A stretch of DNA of 64,000 bases from Kytococcus schroeteri (GCF_042433515.1 NZ_JBHLVH010000027.1:62001-126000), one strand, 5' to 3'; positions 48,299-57,139 are shown, counted from the stretch's first letter. Numbers and translations: made by a program. Notes: generated from the letters alone by a model not told the origin.

Positions 48299-48380
48299 GG
48301 CACGGGAAGGGTGGTGCCCGCACGCGAAACGTCCCGTGCCGTCAGTACCTTTCCCGTGCCGGGTGAGCCTTCCCGTGCGC
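48299..48380. repeat. Four copies of a TCCCGTGC-type motif upstream of the HMG-CoA lyase gene and after the DUF262 gene
   Basis: GCACGGGAAGG (inverted copy, 48300-48310), GTCCCGTGCC (48331-48340), TTTCCCGTGCC (48350-48360) and CTTCCCGTGCG (48369-48379) share the core TCCCGTGC in an otherwise featureless gap. They may be regulator binding sites for the lyase gene or remnants of an inserted element. I cannot assign a protein. Confidence 0.5.
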
Positions 48381-48409
48381 CCGGGCCCTCCGGACCCACC
48401 GGCAGCGCC

Positions 48410-50221
48410 TCAGAGCTCCTCGTCGAGCAACTCCTCCTCAGACTCTTCCGCAGCCGCTACCTCGTGGAATCGCGCCGCGGCCTCATGGAGCTCCGCCGAT
48501 GTCATCGGTCCCGGGCTGAAGGCCCGGCACGCCAAGTCCGCGAGCTTGATGGACCGCTCGTCGATGCGACTGCCCGTCCAGACGTGGTTCGAGGCCACAT
48601 CAGTGTTCACCTTGAGCCAGTCATCTGACAGTTTCTCCCGCTTGAGACCGAAGGGAAGGTTGCTCAGCTCGGAGTTGATGGGCGTGATGGTCAGGTTTCC
48701 CAAGACATGCAAGTGCGACTCATGGAGCTCCAACGGGCTCTGGACGCCCCACGACGTGAGTTCCGTGCGCCACTCATCCGTCAGCGTCTGAGGCATCACG
48801 TGCTCGACGCTGTGGGTGCCCCGGCCGATCTCCGGGACGTGCTTGGAGAAGTCGAACATCGCACGGTTGATCCGATCGAGGATGACCAGCGCCCAGTGAC
48901 TACGCGTACGTGAGTACACCGGCACGGTGAGCGAGGCCGCGCGAACCACCTCGTCACGCGGCCACACCCGCACCTCCTCGCCTTGCGACAGCACGAAGCG
49001 GAGGTAGTGCGGGACGTCCTTGCCGGACAGGTCACTACGCGCTGCCAACCGCTTCGTGGCAGAAACGAAGATGGACTTGTGGAGATTCGGCTGAGCGCCG
49101 GCAAGCTGCCGACGACCAAGGAAGGACATCACCACATCGAGAGCAGTCCGCAGGTCTGCCTCCGACATCACCCCCGCCCTCCACCGCCGCAGGAGCCAGA
49201 GAACAAGCCCCTCCGCCGGCACGGCACGCCACGTGGCAAGGTCCCGAAGACGAGTCCTCGTCTCGGCCTGAAGGTCCGCATCATTCGGATGACGCAACCA
49301 CCGGTACATCCTGGCGGCATCGGTCAGTTGGAGCCCGTAGTCCAAGACCGTCTCGATCTCGTGCTCAGAACCACGTAGATCCTCCTGGAAGTACTTGAAG
49401 AGCGAGTCCTTCGACCCCGTGTAGCCCTGGCTGATCGACCAAGCGACCATATAGTCCTCCAGGGCCGAGTCGTCGAGGCCCGCCTCGAGGGCCCGCCAGC
49501 GTGAGCGGTAGAACTCGTCACCCTTGGCACCCAGCAGCAGGAAGAAGTAGTTGCGGACCAAGTCCGACTGCCGCAGCTTCTTGCCACCCGCATTGAGGGT
49601 CTGGAAGACACGGTGAGCGTTGTCCCCCTCCTGCAACGTCACCCACACGGCAAGGAAGCGCGTGAGGATGACCTTCATCAGAGCCTCGATCTCCGCCTTG
49701 TCGAGATCGGCCACCTTCTCCGAGAAGAAGACGTAGGCACCGTCGACGGAGCCCTGCGAGACGCCGTCGAACTCATTGTTGATAAGGGCCATCAGCCGGA
49801 CCTGATCGCGCTCCTGAAGTACGAGACGCGGAGCCTGCTCACCGTTGAGGCTCGAGTTCTTGAGCAGCTGTCGGGTGTAACTGTCCCGCTCCCTCTCGGC
49901 ATCCTCATCTGAACCAGCCAGCGCCGCAAGGCGATCTCGCATCGCACAGATGACGATGGTCAACGTCGTCACGCGCTGCTGCCCGTCCACGACCCAATAT
50001 CCGCGGGCCTCGCTGGGGAGCCCTGACCACGGCAGCTGCTCCAGCACCACGCTTCCCAAGAAGTGGGAGTCCAGCCCCTTTTCCCGGACACGCACGAGGT
50101 CGCTCCAGAGCTCCTGCCAGTGCGGCTTCTCCCAGCTGTAGTGCCGCTGCCAGAGCGGAATGCGAAGCTGCTGGTTGTCCGCGTGGAACAACTTGGCGAA
50201 CTGGACCTCTTCTGCCTTCAC
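48410..50221 (-). CDS. DUF262 and DUF1524 (GmrSD-like) protein, probable defence nuclease
   Basis: This 603-residue protein has an N-terminal DUF262/ParB-like NTPase domain with IPLWQRHYSWEKPHW (about residue 21) and the hallmark WVVDGQQRVTTLTIV (about 76). VFQTLNAGGKKLRQSDLVRNYFF is near residue 208. A C-terminal DUF1524 His-Me nuclease has SVEHVMPQTLTDEW (about 470) and HVLGNLTITPINSELSN (about 507). GmrSD-type proteins use NTP to cut modified phage DNA. It is the most compositionally foreign gene in the window, with many A/T-ending codons, which points to acquisition by transfer. GTG 50221 has GGAAGG 12 bases upstream, so the start is uncertain. No partner defence gene is adjacent. Confidence 0.88.
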   Translation of the reverse strand: MKAEEVQFAKLFHADNQQLRIPLWQRHYSWEKPHWQELWSDLVRVREKGLDSHFLGSVVLEQLPWSGLPSEARGYWVVDGQQRVTTLTIVICAMRDRLAALAGSDEDAERERDSYTRQLLKNSSLNGEQAPRLVLQERDQVRLMALINNEFDGVSQGSVDGAYVFFSEKVADLDKAEIEALMKVILTRFLAVWVTLQEGDNAHRVFQTLNAGGKKLRQSDLVRNYFFLLLGAKGDEFYRSRWRALEAGLDDSALEDYMVAWSISQGYTGSKDSLFKYFQEDLRGSEHEIETVLDYGLQLTDAARMYRWLRHPNDADLQAETRTRLRDLATWRAVPAEGLVLWLLRRWRAGVMSEADLRTALDVVMSFLGRRQLAGAQPNLHKSIFVSATKRLAARSDLSGKDVPHYLRFVLSQGEEVRVWPRDEVVRAASLTVPVYSRTRSHWALVILDRINRAMFDFSKHVPEIGRGTHSVEHVMPQTLTDEWRTELTSWGVQSPLELHESHLHVLGNLTITPINSELSNLPFGLKREKLSDDWLKVNTDVASNHVWTGSRIDERSIKLADLACRAFSPGPMTSAELHEAAARFHEVAAAEESEEELLDEEL

Positions 50222-50538
50222 CTCTGCAAACCTTCCGTCATCGGGTCGTTGGCGGCAGCTTACGAGCTGGCCACCACTGCGACTCCCTCCTCGCGCGGTG
50301 GCTCAGTGGCAGCGCTGAGCTACCCCTCGCTCCGGCCCCTCACCTTGGGTCGTCGGTTGTAGGGGTCGATGGGGCCTCGGGACCCCGACACGCGACGTCT
50401 CGACGTCGGTGGTCGGGGATTCGCCAGTCCGTGGAGCACCGGCCGGGGCCGCGCGCCGGGGCCCACCCCCGACGCCCCACACCCCACGCAGACCCGCTGC
50501 CACGGAACAGCGCGACCGGCCGCCGCGTTGTCGCCCCC
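50222..50538. other. 317-bp divergent intergenic region between the DUF262 gene and xpb
   Basis: This gap should hold the promoters of both genes. A small hairpin (GCTCAG/CTGAGC, 50301-50320) and an ACGT-rich inverted repeat (CGACGT/ACGTCG near 50396-50411) are visible. The sequence changes from the DUF262 gene's lower GC to normal GC around 50340, which may mark the edge of the transferred segment. No gene or RNA was recognised. Confidence 0.5.
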
Positions 50539-52194
50539 ATGACCGGTCCCCTCATCGTCCAGAGCGACAAGTCCGTGCTCCTCGAGGTAGACCACGACGG
50601 CTACGAGGCCGCCCGCCGCGCCATCGCGCCGTTCGCCGAGCTGGAGCGCGCGCCGGAGCACGTGCACACCTACCGCATCACCCCGCTGGCCCTGTGGAAC
50701 GCGCGCGCCGCGGGACTGGACGCCGAGACGGTCGTGCACGCCCTGGTGAGCCACAGCCGCTTCCCGGTGCCGCAGCCGCTGCTGGTGGACATCGCCGAGA
50801 CGATGGACCGCTACGGCCGCCTCACCCTGGAGCAGCACCCCACCGCCGGGTTGGTGCTGCACTCCACCGACCGCGCGGTGCTCACCGAGGTCTCCCGCCA
50901 GAAGAAGATCGCCCCGATGCTGGGTGCCCGCGTGGACGACGACACGATCGCCGTGCACCCCTCCGAGCGCGGCGCGCTCAAGAGCGAGCTCATCAAGGCC
51001 GGCTGGCCCGCCGACGACCAGGCCGGCTACGTCGACGGCGAGGCCCACCCCATCGCGCTGGAGGGCGACTGGGAGCTGCGCCCCTACCAGCAGCACGCCG
51101 TGGACGGGTTCGCCGACGGCGGCTCCGGCGTGGTGGTGCTGCCCTGCGGCGCCGGCAAGACCCTGGTGGGCGCCGGGGCGATGGCCCGCCAGCAGACCAC
51201 CACGCTGATCCTCGTGACCAACACCCAGTCGGCCCGGCAGTGGAAGGCCGAGCTGCTGCGCCGCACCACCCTCACCGAGGACGAGATCGGCGAGTACTCC
51301 GGCGCGGTCAAGGAGGTGCGGCCGGTCACCATCGCCACCTACCAGGTGCTCACCACCCGCCGGAAGGGCGTGTACACGCACCTGGACCTGCTCGACGCCC
51401 GCGACTGGGGCCTGGTGGTCTACGACGAGGTGCACCTGCTGCCGGCCCCGATCTTCCGGATGACGGCCGACCTGCAGGCCCGCCGCCGGCTGGGTCTCAC
51501 GGCCACCCTGGTCCGCGAGGACGGCCGCGAGGACGAGGTGTTCAGCCTCATCGGCCCGCAGCGGTACAACGCGCCGTGGAAGGACATCGAGGCCCAGGGC
51601 TGGATCGCCCCGGCGGACTGCGTGGAGGTGCGCGTCACCCTGCCCGAGTCCGACCGCATGGCCTACGCCACCGCCGAGCCGGACACCCGCTACCGCCTGG
51701 CCGCCTGCGCCGCGGCCAAGCTGCCGGTGCTCGAGCGCATCGTGGAGCACCACGCCGGGGACCAGCTGCTCGTCATCGGCCAGTACCTGGAGCAGCTCGA
51801 GGAGATCGCCAACCGGCTGGACTGCGACATCATCACCGGCGAGACCCCGCAGAAGGAGCGTGGCCGGCTGTTCGAGGCCTTCCGCGCCGGGGAGATCACC
51901 CGTCTGGTGGTGAGCAAGGTGGCCAACTTCTCCATCGACCTGCCCGAGGCGTCGGTGGCCGTGCAGGTCTCCGGCACCTTCGGGTCACGCCAGGAGGAGG
52001 CCCAGCGGCTGGGTCGCGTGCTGCGCCCCAAGAGCGACGGGCGCACCGCGCACTTCTACACGGTGGTCACGCGCGACACGGTGGACGCCGAGTTCGCCGC
52101 GCACCGCCAGCGCTTCCTCGCCGAGCAGGGGTACGCCTACCGCATCCTCGATGCCGAGGAGGTGCCCGCCGAGCTCGCCTCGCCGGAGGCCTGA
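50539..52194 (+). CDS. xpb: DNA repair helicase XPB (superfamily 2)
   Basis: This 551-residue helicase has an N-terminal damage-recognition-like domain (residues 1-170). Motor motifs follow: I LPCGAGKTLVGAGA (about 201), Ia LVTNTQSARQW, II VVYDEVHLLPA (DEVH, about 295), III GLTATLVREDGREDEVFSLIGP with the RED loop typical of XPB, and VI GSRQEEAQRLGRVLRPK. It unwinds DNA 3' to 5' in repair. The ATG at 50539 has little Shine-Dalgarno. Its last 58 bp overlap the 3' end of the convergent GT87 gene. Confidence 0.95.
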   Translation: MTGPLIVQSDKSVLLEVDHDGYEAARRAIAPFAELERAPEHVHTYRITPLALWNARAAGLDAETVVHALVSHSRFPVPQPLLVDIAETMDRYGRLTLEQHPTAGLVLHSTDRAVLTEVSRQKKIAPMLGARVDDDTIAVHPSERGALKSELIKAGWPADDQAGYVDGEAHPIALEGDWELRPYQQHAVDGFADGGSGVVVLPCGAGKTLVGAGAMARQQTTTLILVTNTQSARQWKAELLRRTTLTEDEIGEYSGAVKEVRPVTIATYQVLTTRRKGVYTHLDLLDARDWGLVVYDEVHLLPAPIFRMTADLQARRRLGLTATLVREDGREDEVFSLIGPQRYNAPWKDIEAQGWIAPADCVEVRVTLPESDRMAYATAEPDTRYRLAACAAAKLPVLERIVEHHAGDQLLVIGQYLEQLEEIANRLDCDIITGETPQKERGRLFEAFRAGEITRLVVSKVANFSIDLPEASVAVQVSGTFGSRQEEAQRLGRVLRPKSDGRTAHFYTVVTRDTVDAEFAAHRQRFLAEQGYAYRILDAEEVPAELASPEA

Positions 52195-53474
52195 GCGCGG
52201 GAGTCGCGGCTGGCAGCACCCTCGCGCCAGGGCGCCAGCGCCCCACCGCGCACCACGCCGGCCCCCAGCACGAGCAGCAGCACGAGGAAGGCCAGCAGGT
52301 AGTCGTTGCCCACGACCATCTGCAGCGGGTTCCAGTGGAGCTCCTTCATCTCGCGGCCCGGCGCCCACCAGTGGGCGTCGGCCACCAGCACCAGGGCCAC
52401 CAGCCCGGCGAGCGCGCGCAGGTGCCCGGGCGCCAGGCGCATCATCGGGGCCACGCGGGGCGCGGACTCCCACAGCGCGACGGCCAGCGGCACCGCCCAC
52501 ACCCAGTGGTGCGTCCACGCCACCGGGGAGGCCACCACCACGGCCAGCGCGGCGGTGAAGAAACCGAGCACCCGCTCGCCGCGCAGCACCAGCCAGGCGC
52601 CCACGGCCACGATGGCCACGGACACCACACCGCCCACGAGCAGCCAGGCCAGGCTGGCGGCATCCGTGCCGGGACCGTAGAGGCGGCTGAAGAAGCCCAT
52701 GGCGGACTGGTTGCCCAGGTACTCCTTGGGCATGGAGTGGTTGATGGCGTCGGTCATGTGGTTGGGCGACCCGCCGGCCGATGCGGGGAGGGTGTCGAAC
52801 CAGAACGCCCTGGCCGTGCCGGGGACCACCGCGAAGGACAGGCCGATGGTGGCCAGGAAGGTCGCGAAGGCCACGCCGGCGGCCCGCCACTGGCGGGTGA
52901 GCAGCAGCCAGGCCACGAAGGTGAGCGGCGAGAGCTTGATGCCGGCGGCGACGCCCAGCCCGATGCCGCGCCACCACCGGTCGCGCCCGCCGAGGAGGTC
53001 AGCGGTCACCAGGGCGGCCAGCACGAGGTTGACCTGTCCGAAGTGCATGGTGAGCCAGACCGGCTCGGCGGCCATGGCGGCCAGGAAGAGCACGGTGGCC
53101 ACCACCGCGCCCACCCGGGTGCGCCCCAGGGCGGTGTGGAGCAGGTAGCCGACGGCGGCCACGGAGGCCACGAGGGTGAGCGCCGACCCCATCCAGTCCC
53201 CCACCCAGGCCATGGGCAGGAAGGCCAGCAGCGCGAACGGCGGGTAGGTGAAGGTCAGCATCGAGCCGGTGTAGGTGAGGTCGTACACCGGCTGGCCGTC
53301 GAGCAGGGCCCGCACGCCGCTGGAGTAGACGCGCAGGTCCAGCGGCGGGACGTCGCGCATGCGCAGCATGTACAGCACGGCGGCGGTGACCAGCACGAAG
53401 CCGGGGAACCACACCCACGGGGAGGTGGCCGGGCGGTCCAGCGGCGCAGTGGGGCGGCCGTCGGCGCGGCTCAC
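52137..53474 (-). CDS. GT87-family (DUF2029) membrane glycosyltransferase, copy 2
   Basis: This 445-residue protein has about 11 membrane segments. It shows the GT-C signature after segment 1 (DLRVYSSGVRALLDGQPVYD, where the first aspartate is the likely catalytic residue), FTYPPFALLAFLPMAW, HFGQVNLVLAALVTADLL, and GVAAGIKLSPLTFVAWLL. SPVAWTHHWVW is near the end. Relatives such as PimE transfer mannose from polyprenyl-phosphate-mannose to lipoglycans outside the membrane. The GTG overlaps the stop of the upstream GT87 gene (GTGA). The C-terminal tail overlaps xpb by 58 bp antisense. Confidence 0.85.
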   Translation of the reverse strand: MSRADGRPTAPLDRPATSPWVWFPGFVLVTAAVLYMLRMRDVPPLDLRVYSSGVRALLDGQPVYDLTYTGSMLTFTYPPFALLAFLPMAWVGDWMGSALTLVASVAAVGYLLHTALGRTRVGAVVATVLFLAAMAAEPVWLTMHFGQVNLVLAALVTADLLGGRDRWWRGIGLGVAAGIKLSPLTFVAWLLLTRQWRAAGVAFATFLATIGLSFAVVPGTARAFWFDTLPASAGGSPNHMTDAINHSMPKEYLGNQSAMGFFSRLYGPGTDAASLAWLLVGGVVSVAIVAVGAWLVLRGERVLGFFTAALAVVVASPVAWTHHWVWAVPLAVALWESAPRVAPMMRLAPGHLRALAGLVALVLVADAHWWAPGREMKELHWNPLQMVVGNDYLLAFLVLLLVLGAGVVRGGALAPWREGAASRDSRAQASGEASSAGTSSASRMR

Positions 53475-54727
53475 GCGGCGGACCCCACGCCCCCGCGTCC
53501 GGCCAGCAGCGCGCGCACCTGCGCCACCGCCAGCGGCACCAACGCCACCGTCATCAGCAGCGCGCACCAGACGTACGCGTTCCCCAGCAGCACCTGCCAT
53601 GCGTTCCACTCCAGTTCGCGACCGTCTCGGGAAGGGACCCACCAGATCACCTGCAGCAGTGCCGATCCCAGCATCGCCGCGACGGCCCAGCGCGCGGGGC
53701 GCGGCACGTCCCGGCGGGCCTCGGAGCACAGTACAGCCAGCGCCAGCGGCGCCAGCCAGACCCAGTGGTGCGACCAGCTGACCGGCGAGGCCATGAGCAT
53801 GCCGAGCGCCGCGACCCACAGCCCGGCCGCCCGGTCGCCCAGGGCCGCCAGCCGGGCGGCGGCGAGCACGAGCACGAGCCCCACCACGCTGGCGAGGGCG
53901 AACCAGGCCGGGTCCAGGGCGGGCGCCTCGTCGCCGAGGAAGCGGGCGAGCAGGCCCTTGACCGACTGGTTGGCCACGTAGCTGGGGGCGCCGATGCGGC
54001 CGGTCTCGGGCAGGACCTCGCTCCAGAAGGCGCGGGAGTCCGAGGGCAGCAGGAGGAAGCCCAGGCCCACCGTCGCCAGCATCGAGGCCAGGGCCACGCC
54101 GGCGGCCCGCCACTGGCGGGTGAGCACCAGCCAGGCCACGAGGAAGACCGGGGTGAGCTTGATGCCGGCAGCCACGCCCAGCCACACCCCGCGCCAGGGG
54201 CGGTCGCCGCGGCGCAGCAGGTCGGCGGCCAGCAGCCCGGCCAGCAGCAGGTTGACCTGACCGAAGGAGAAGGTCTGCCAGACCGGCTCGCAGACCACGG
54301 CCGCCACGCCCAGGGCCCCCAGCACCGGCCAGGTGGGCGCCAGTCGGCGTCCGAGGAGGGTCATGCTGCCCTCGCGCCGCCCCTCCAGGGCCCGCCGCAG
54401 CGCCACCACGAGGCCCAGCGCGGACGCGAGGGTCAGCACGGCGACCGCCACCGCCCGCGGCACGAGCGCCAGCGGCACGAACACGAGCGCCGCGAAGGGC
54501 GGGTAGGTGAAGGGCAGTCCGTCACGGGCCACGTAGAGCGGGTCCCCGTCGGCCACGAGCTGCCCGCCCCACCGGTAGACCTCCAGGTCGATGGGCCAGC
54601 CGCCCTTGACCAGCAGGGTGGCGGTGGCCACGAGGGCGACGAGCACCGCCGGGACCCACAGGGCCCGGGCGGGGAGGTCGGCGGACGGGGACGCGGGGGC
54701 GCCCGAGGGCGCGGTGGGAGTGCTCAC
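53471..54727 (-). CDS. GT87-family (DUF2029) membrane glycosyltransferase, copy 1
   Basis: This 418-residue membrane enzyme is a paralog of the downstream gene with the same landmarks. They are DLEVYRWGGQLVADGDPLYV with the presumed catalytic aspartate, FTYPPFAALVFVPLAL, SFGQVNLLLAGLLAADLL, GVAAGIKLTPVFLVAWLVLTRQWRAAGVAL, and SPVSWSHHWVW. It probably adds mannosyl residues to cell-envelope glycolipids. The GTG at 54727 lacks a Shine-Dalgarno. The two genes are a tandem duplication with coupled translation, divergent from mprA with 88 bp between starts. Confidence 0.85.
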   Translation of the reverse strand: MSTPTAPSGAPASPSADLPARALWVPAVLVALVATATLLVKGGWPIDLEVYRWGGQLVADGDPLYVARDGLPFTYPPFAALVFVPLALVPRAVAVAVLTLASALGLVVALRRALEGRREGSMTLLGRRLAPTWPVLGALGVAAVVCEPVWQTFSFGQVNLLLAGLLAADLLRRGDRPWRGVWLGVAAGIKLTPVFLVAWLVLTRQWRAAGVALASMLATVGLGFLLLPSDSRAFWSEVLPETGRIGAPSYVANQSVKGLLARFLGDEAPALDPAWFALASVVGLVLVLAAARLAALGDRAAGLWVAALGMLMASPVSWSHHWVWLAPLALAVLCSEARRDVPRPARWAVAAMLGSALLQVIWWVPSRDGRELEWNAWQVLLGNAYVWCALLMTVALVPLAVAQVRALLAGRGGVGSAA

Positions 54728-54766
54728 GATGCGCACATGGTGCCACCTGCACCCCCTCGCCGACCG

Positions 54767-54794
54767 CCCAGCGAGCCTCCAGCCAACTCCCAGC
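54767..54794. promoter_or_regulatory. MprA-type box: three 11-bp-spaced repeats before mprA
   Basis: CCCAGC at 54767, TCCAGC at 54778 and CCCAGC at 54789 are spaced exactly 11 bp apart, 22-49 bases before the mprA start. A partly overlapping inverted repeat (CTCCCAGC at 54787-54794, GCTGGGAG at 54807-54814) reaches the start codon. The same TCCCAG element recurs before pepD. Autoregulation by MprA is inferred; mycobacterial MprA also binds direct repeats containing TCTCAG-like cores. Confidence 0.55.
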
Positions 54795-54815
54795 CGACTC
54801 CGCGACGCTGGGAGC

Positions 54816-55532
54816 ATGGACACCACCGCTGACGCCACCCTGCTCGTCGTCGAGGACGAGCCCAACATCCGCGAGCTGCTGGCCACGAGCCTGCGCTTCG
54901 CCGGGTTCGAGGTGCACACCGCCGCGCAGGGCAGCACGGCGCTGCAGCTGGCCGCCGAGGTGGAGCCCGACCTGCTCGTGCTCGACGTGATGCTCCCCGA
55001 CGTGGACGGCTTCACCATCACGCGCCGCCTCCGGGAGCGCGACCAGCACATGCCGGTGCTCTTCCTCACCGCGCGCGACTCCGTGGACGACAAGGTCAAG
55101 GGCCTCACCGTCGGCGGCGACGACTACGTCACCAAGCCCTTCAGCCTCGAGGAGGTGGTGGCCCGCATCCGCGCCATCCTGCGCCGCAGCCGCGCCGAGG
55201 ACGACCCCCAGGACGACCGCGTGCTCACCTTCGAGGACCTCTCCCTCAACGAGGACACCTACGAGGTGGTGCGCGCCGGCCGGGTCATCGAGGTCTCCCC
55301 CACCGAGTTCAACCTGCTGCGCTACCTGCTGCAGAACCCCAACCGGGTGCTCTCCAAGGCGCAGATCCTCGACCACGTGTGGGACTACGACTTCCGCGGC
55401 GAGATGGGCATCGTGGAGAGCTACATCTCCTACCTGCGCCGCAAGATCGACACCGAGGGCCTGCCGCCCCTCATCCACACCAAGCGCGGAGTGGGCTACG
55501 TGCTGCGGATGCCGCCCCAGTCGGTCGCGTGA
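54816..55532 (+). CDS. mprA: Response regulator MprA-like (OmpR family)
   Basis: This 238-residue regulator has its receiver phospho-acceptor at D57 (LLVLDVMLPDVDG), acidic pair ED near 13-14, and lysine in VTKPFSLEEVV. The winged helix (about 135-235) shows SPTEFNLLRYLLQNPNRVLSK, ESYISYLRRKID, and HTKRGVGYVLR. It is followed by a kinase and a PepD/HtrA protease. This is the gene order of M. tuberculosis mprA-mprB-pepD (Rv0981-Rv0983), an envelope-stress system. GACGCT six bases before the ATG is a weak leaderless -10. The stop overlaps the kinase start (GTGA). Confidence 0.88.
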   Translation: MDTTADATLLVVEDEPNIRELLATSLRFAGFEVHTAAQGSTALQLAAEVEPDLLVLDVMLPDVDGFTITRRLRERDQHMPVLFLTARDSVDDKVKGLTVGGDDYVTKPFSLEEVVARIRAILRRSRAEDDPQDDRVLTFEDLSLNEDTYEVVRAGRVIEVSPTEFNLLRYLLQNPNRVLSKAQILDHVWDYDFRGEMGIVESYISYLRRKIDTEGLPPLIHTKRGVGYVLRMPPQSVA

Positions 55533-57028
55533 CCCCCGCCACCTCCGGCACCCGGGCCCGGCGCACCCGCCGCGGCCGCTGGTGGGCACCCGGCCACTGG
55601 CCGCTGCGGGTGCGCCTGCTCACCGTGGCGATGGTGCTCATCGCCGGGGCGCTCACGGCCACCGCCATCGCCCTGGCGGTGCTCATGCAGCAGTTCCTGG
55701 TGCGGCAGGTGGACGACCAGCTGCAGCGGGCCGCGGCCCCGGTGGCGCAGTCGGCCTTCGACAGCTTCACCACCGCGGGGTCCACCGGCTTCCGGCCGCC
55801 CAACAACTACTGGATCCAGTTCATGCCGGTGAACGGCCACCAGCCCATCAGCGTCACCGCACCGCAGAGCACGGGCTCGACCCCGCGGGTGGACTACCTC
55901 TCCCCCGAGGACGAGCGGGTGCGCAGCGGCCGGCCGTTCACGGTGACCGACGGCAACGGCGACCGCTGGCGCGTGGTGGCCGGCGTGGACGCCAACCACG
56001 TGGCCACCTACGCCGTGGCCCGGCCCCTACGTGAGATCGACGAGGCCGTACGGAACCTGCAGATCTTCACCCTCAGCGTGGGACTGCTCGCCCTGGTGGC
56101 CAGCGCCCTGGTGGGCTGGCCGCTCATGAACCGGGCGTTCCGGCCGCTCACGCAGATCGAGGACACCGCGGCCGGCATCGCCGAGGGCAACCTCTCGCGC
56201 CGCGTGCCGCACCCGGGCACCCGCGACGAGGTGGGCTCGCTGGCCACCAGCCTCAACCTGATGCTGGCTCACGTGGAGCGGTCCTTCCAGCTCCGCGACG
56301 CCTCGGAGCAGAAGATGCGGCGCTTCGTGGCCGACGCGTCCCACGAGCTGCGCACGCCGATGGCGGCCATCCGCGGGTACGCCGAGCTGTACCGGTCGGG
56401 CGCCATCACCGGGCGCGAGGACACCACGGCGGCCATGCGCCGCATCGAGGACGAGGCCACCCGCATGGGAGTGCTCGTGGAGGACCTCATGACGCTGGCG
56501 CGCCTGGACGCCGACGAGCAGCACCGCCTCGCGGCCTCCCCCGGCACCGACGACGCCGAGACCACCGAGGTGGACCTCACCGTGCTGGCCGGCGACGCCG
56601 TGGCCGACACCCGCGCCTGGGCGCCGGAGCGCACCCTGCGCGTCCAGGGCCTGGCAGGCCAGCCACTGGGCGCCACCCCGGTGGCCGGCCGGGAGCCGGC
56701 CCTGCGCCAGGTGGTGACCAACCTCGTGGCCAACGCCGTGCGGCACACCACCGACGGCCCCATCGAGGTGCAGGTGGGCCGCGACCGCGACGAGGTGGTG
56801 CTGCGCGTGGTGGACCACGGCCCCGGCATCCCCGAGGAGGAGCGCGAGCGCGTGTTCGAGCGCTTCTACCGCTCCGACCCCTCCCGCCAGCGCGGTGCGG
56901 GCGGCGGGTCCGGGCTGGGGCTGGCCATCGTGGCCACCACGGTGGAGCAGCACGGCGGGTCGGTGCGGGCGCTGGGAACATCCGGTGGCGGCGCGACGTT
57001 CGAGGTGCGGCTGCCCGCCCTGGGCTGA
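55529..57028 (+). CDS. mprB: Sensor histidine kinase MprB-like
   Basis: This 499-residue kinase has a first membrane segment at about residues 29-52, an extracytoplasmic region with the MprB-like run VRQVDDQLQRAAAPVAQS, and a second segment near 178-200. HAMP follows (PLTQIEDTAAGIAEGNLSRRV). The H-box is FVADASHELRTPMAAIRGY, with histidine near residue 273. The N-box is NLVANAVRHT, and the G-boxes are DHGPGIPEEE and GSGLGLAIV. It starts within the mprA stop codon (GTGA). It is expected to sense envelope damage and control pepD through MprA. Confidence 0.9.
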   Translation: MTPATSGTRARRTRRGRWWAPGHWPLRVRLLTVAMVLIAGALTATAIALAVLMQQFLVRQVDDQLQRAAAPVAQSAFDSFTTAGSTGFRPPNNYWIQFMPVNGHQPISVTAPQSTGSTPRVDYLSPEDERVRSGRPFTVTDGNGDRWRVVAGVDANHVATYAVARPLREIDEAVRNLQIFTLSVGLLALVASALVGWPLMNRAFRPLTQIEDTAAGIAEGNLSRRVPHPGTRDEVGSLATSLNLMLAHVERSFQLRDASEQKMRRFVADASHELRTPMAAIRGYAELYRSGAITGREDTTAAMRRIEDEATRMGVLVEDLMTLARLDADEQHRLAASPGTDDAETTEVDLTVLAGDAVADTRAWAPERTLRVQGLAGQPLGATPVAGREPALRQVVTNLVANAVRHTTDGPIEVQVGRDRDEVVLRVVDHGPGIPEEERERVFERFYRSDPSRQRGAGGGSGLGLAIVATTVEQHGGSVRALGTSGGGATFEVRLPALG

Positions 57029-57061
57029 GCCCGACCCCACCGCGGGGACCAGGCCCGGGAC

Positions 57062-57078
57062 TCCCAGAGAAATCCCAG
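57062..57078 (+). promoter_or_regulatory. MprA-type box before pepD
   Basis: TCCCAG occurs at 57062 and 57073, exactly 11 bp apart, in the 111-bp gap between mprB and pepD. It is the same element and spacing as before mprA, so pepD probably has its own MprA-controlled promoter. Confidence 0.5.
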
Positions 57079-57139
57079 CGACGGTGCAGCGCGGCCCAAG
57101 CATCGGGTGGTGGACTGCAGGTCGTCGAGAGGAGCAGAC

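Noticed and set aside
50290..50325. tRNA-like start (GGTGGCTCAGTGGCAG) near the xpb promoter
   Set aside because: It looks like a tRNA D arm, but no anticodon stem, GTTCGAATC T arm or matching acceptor stem follows. It is a small hairpin only.
50402..50434. Possible PafBC-type DNA-damage promoter (GTCGGTG) upstream of xpb
   Set aside because: The first element matches partly, but the TANNNT box expected eight bases later is absent (TTCGCC).
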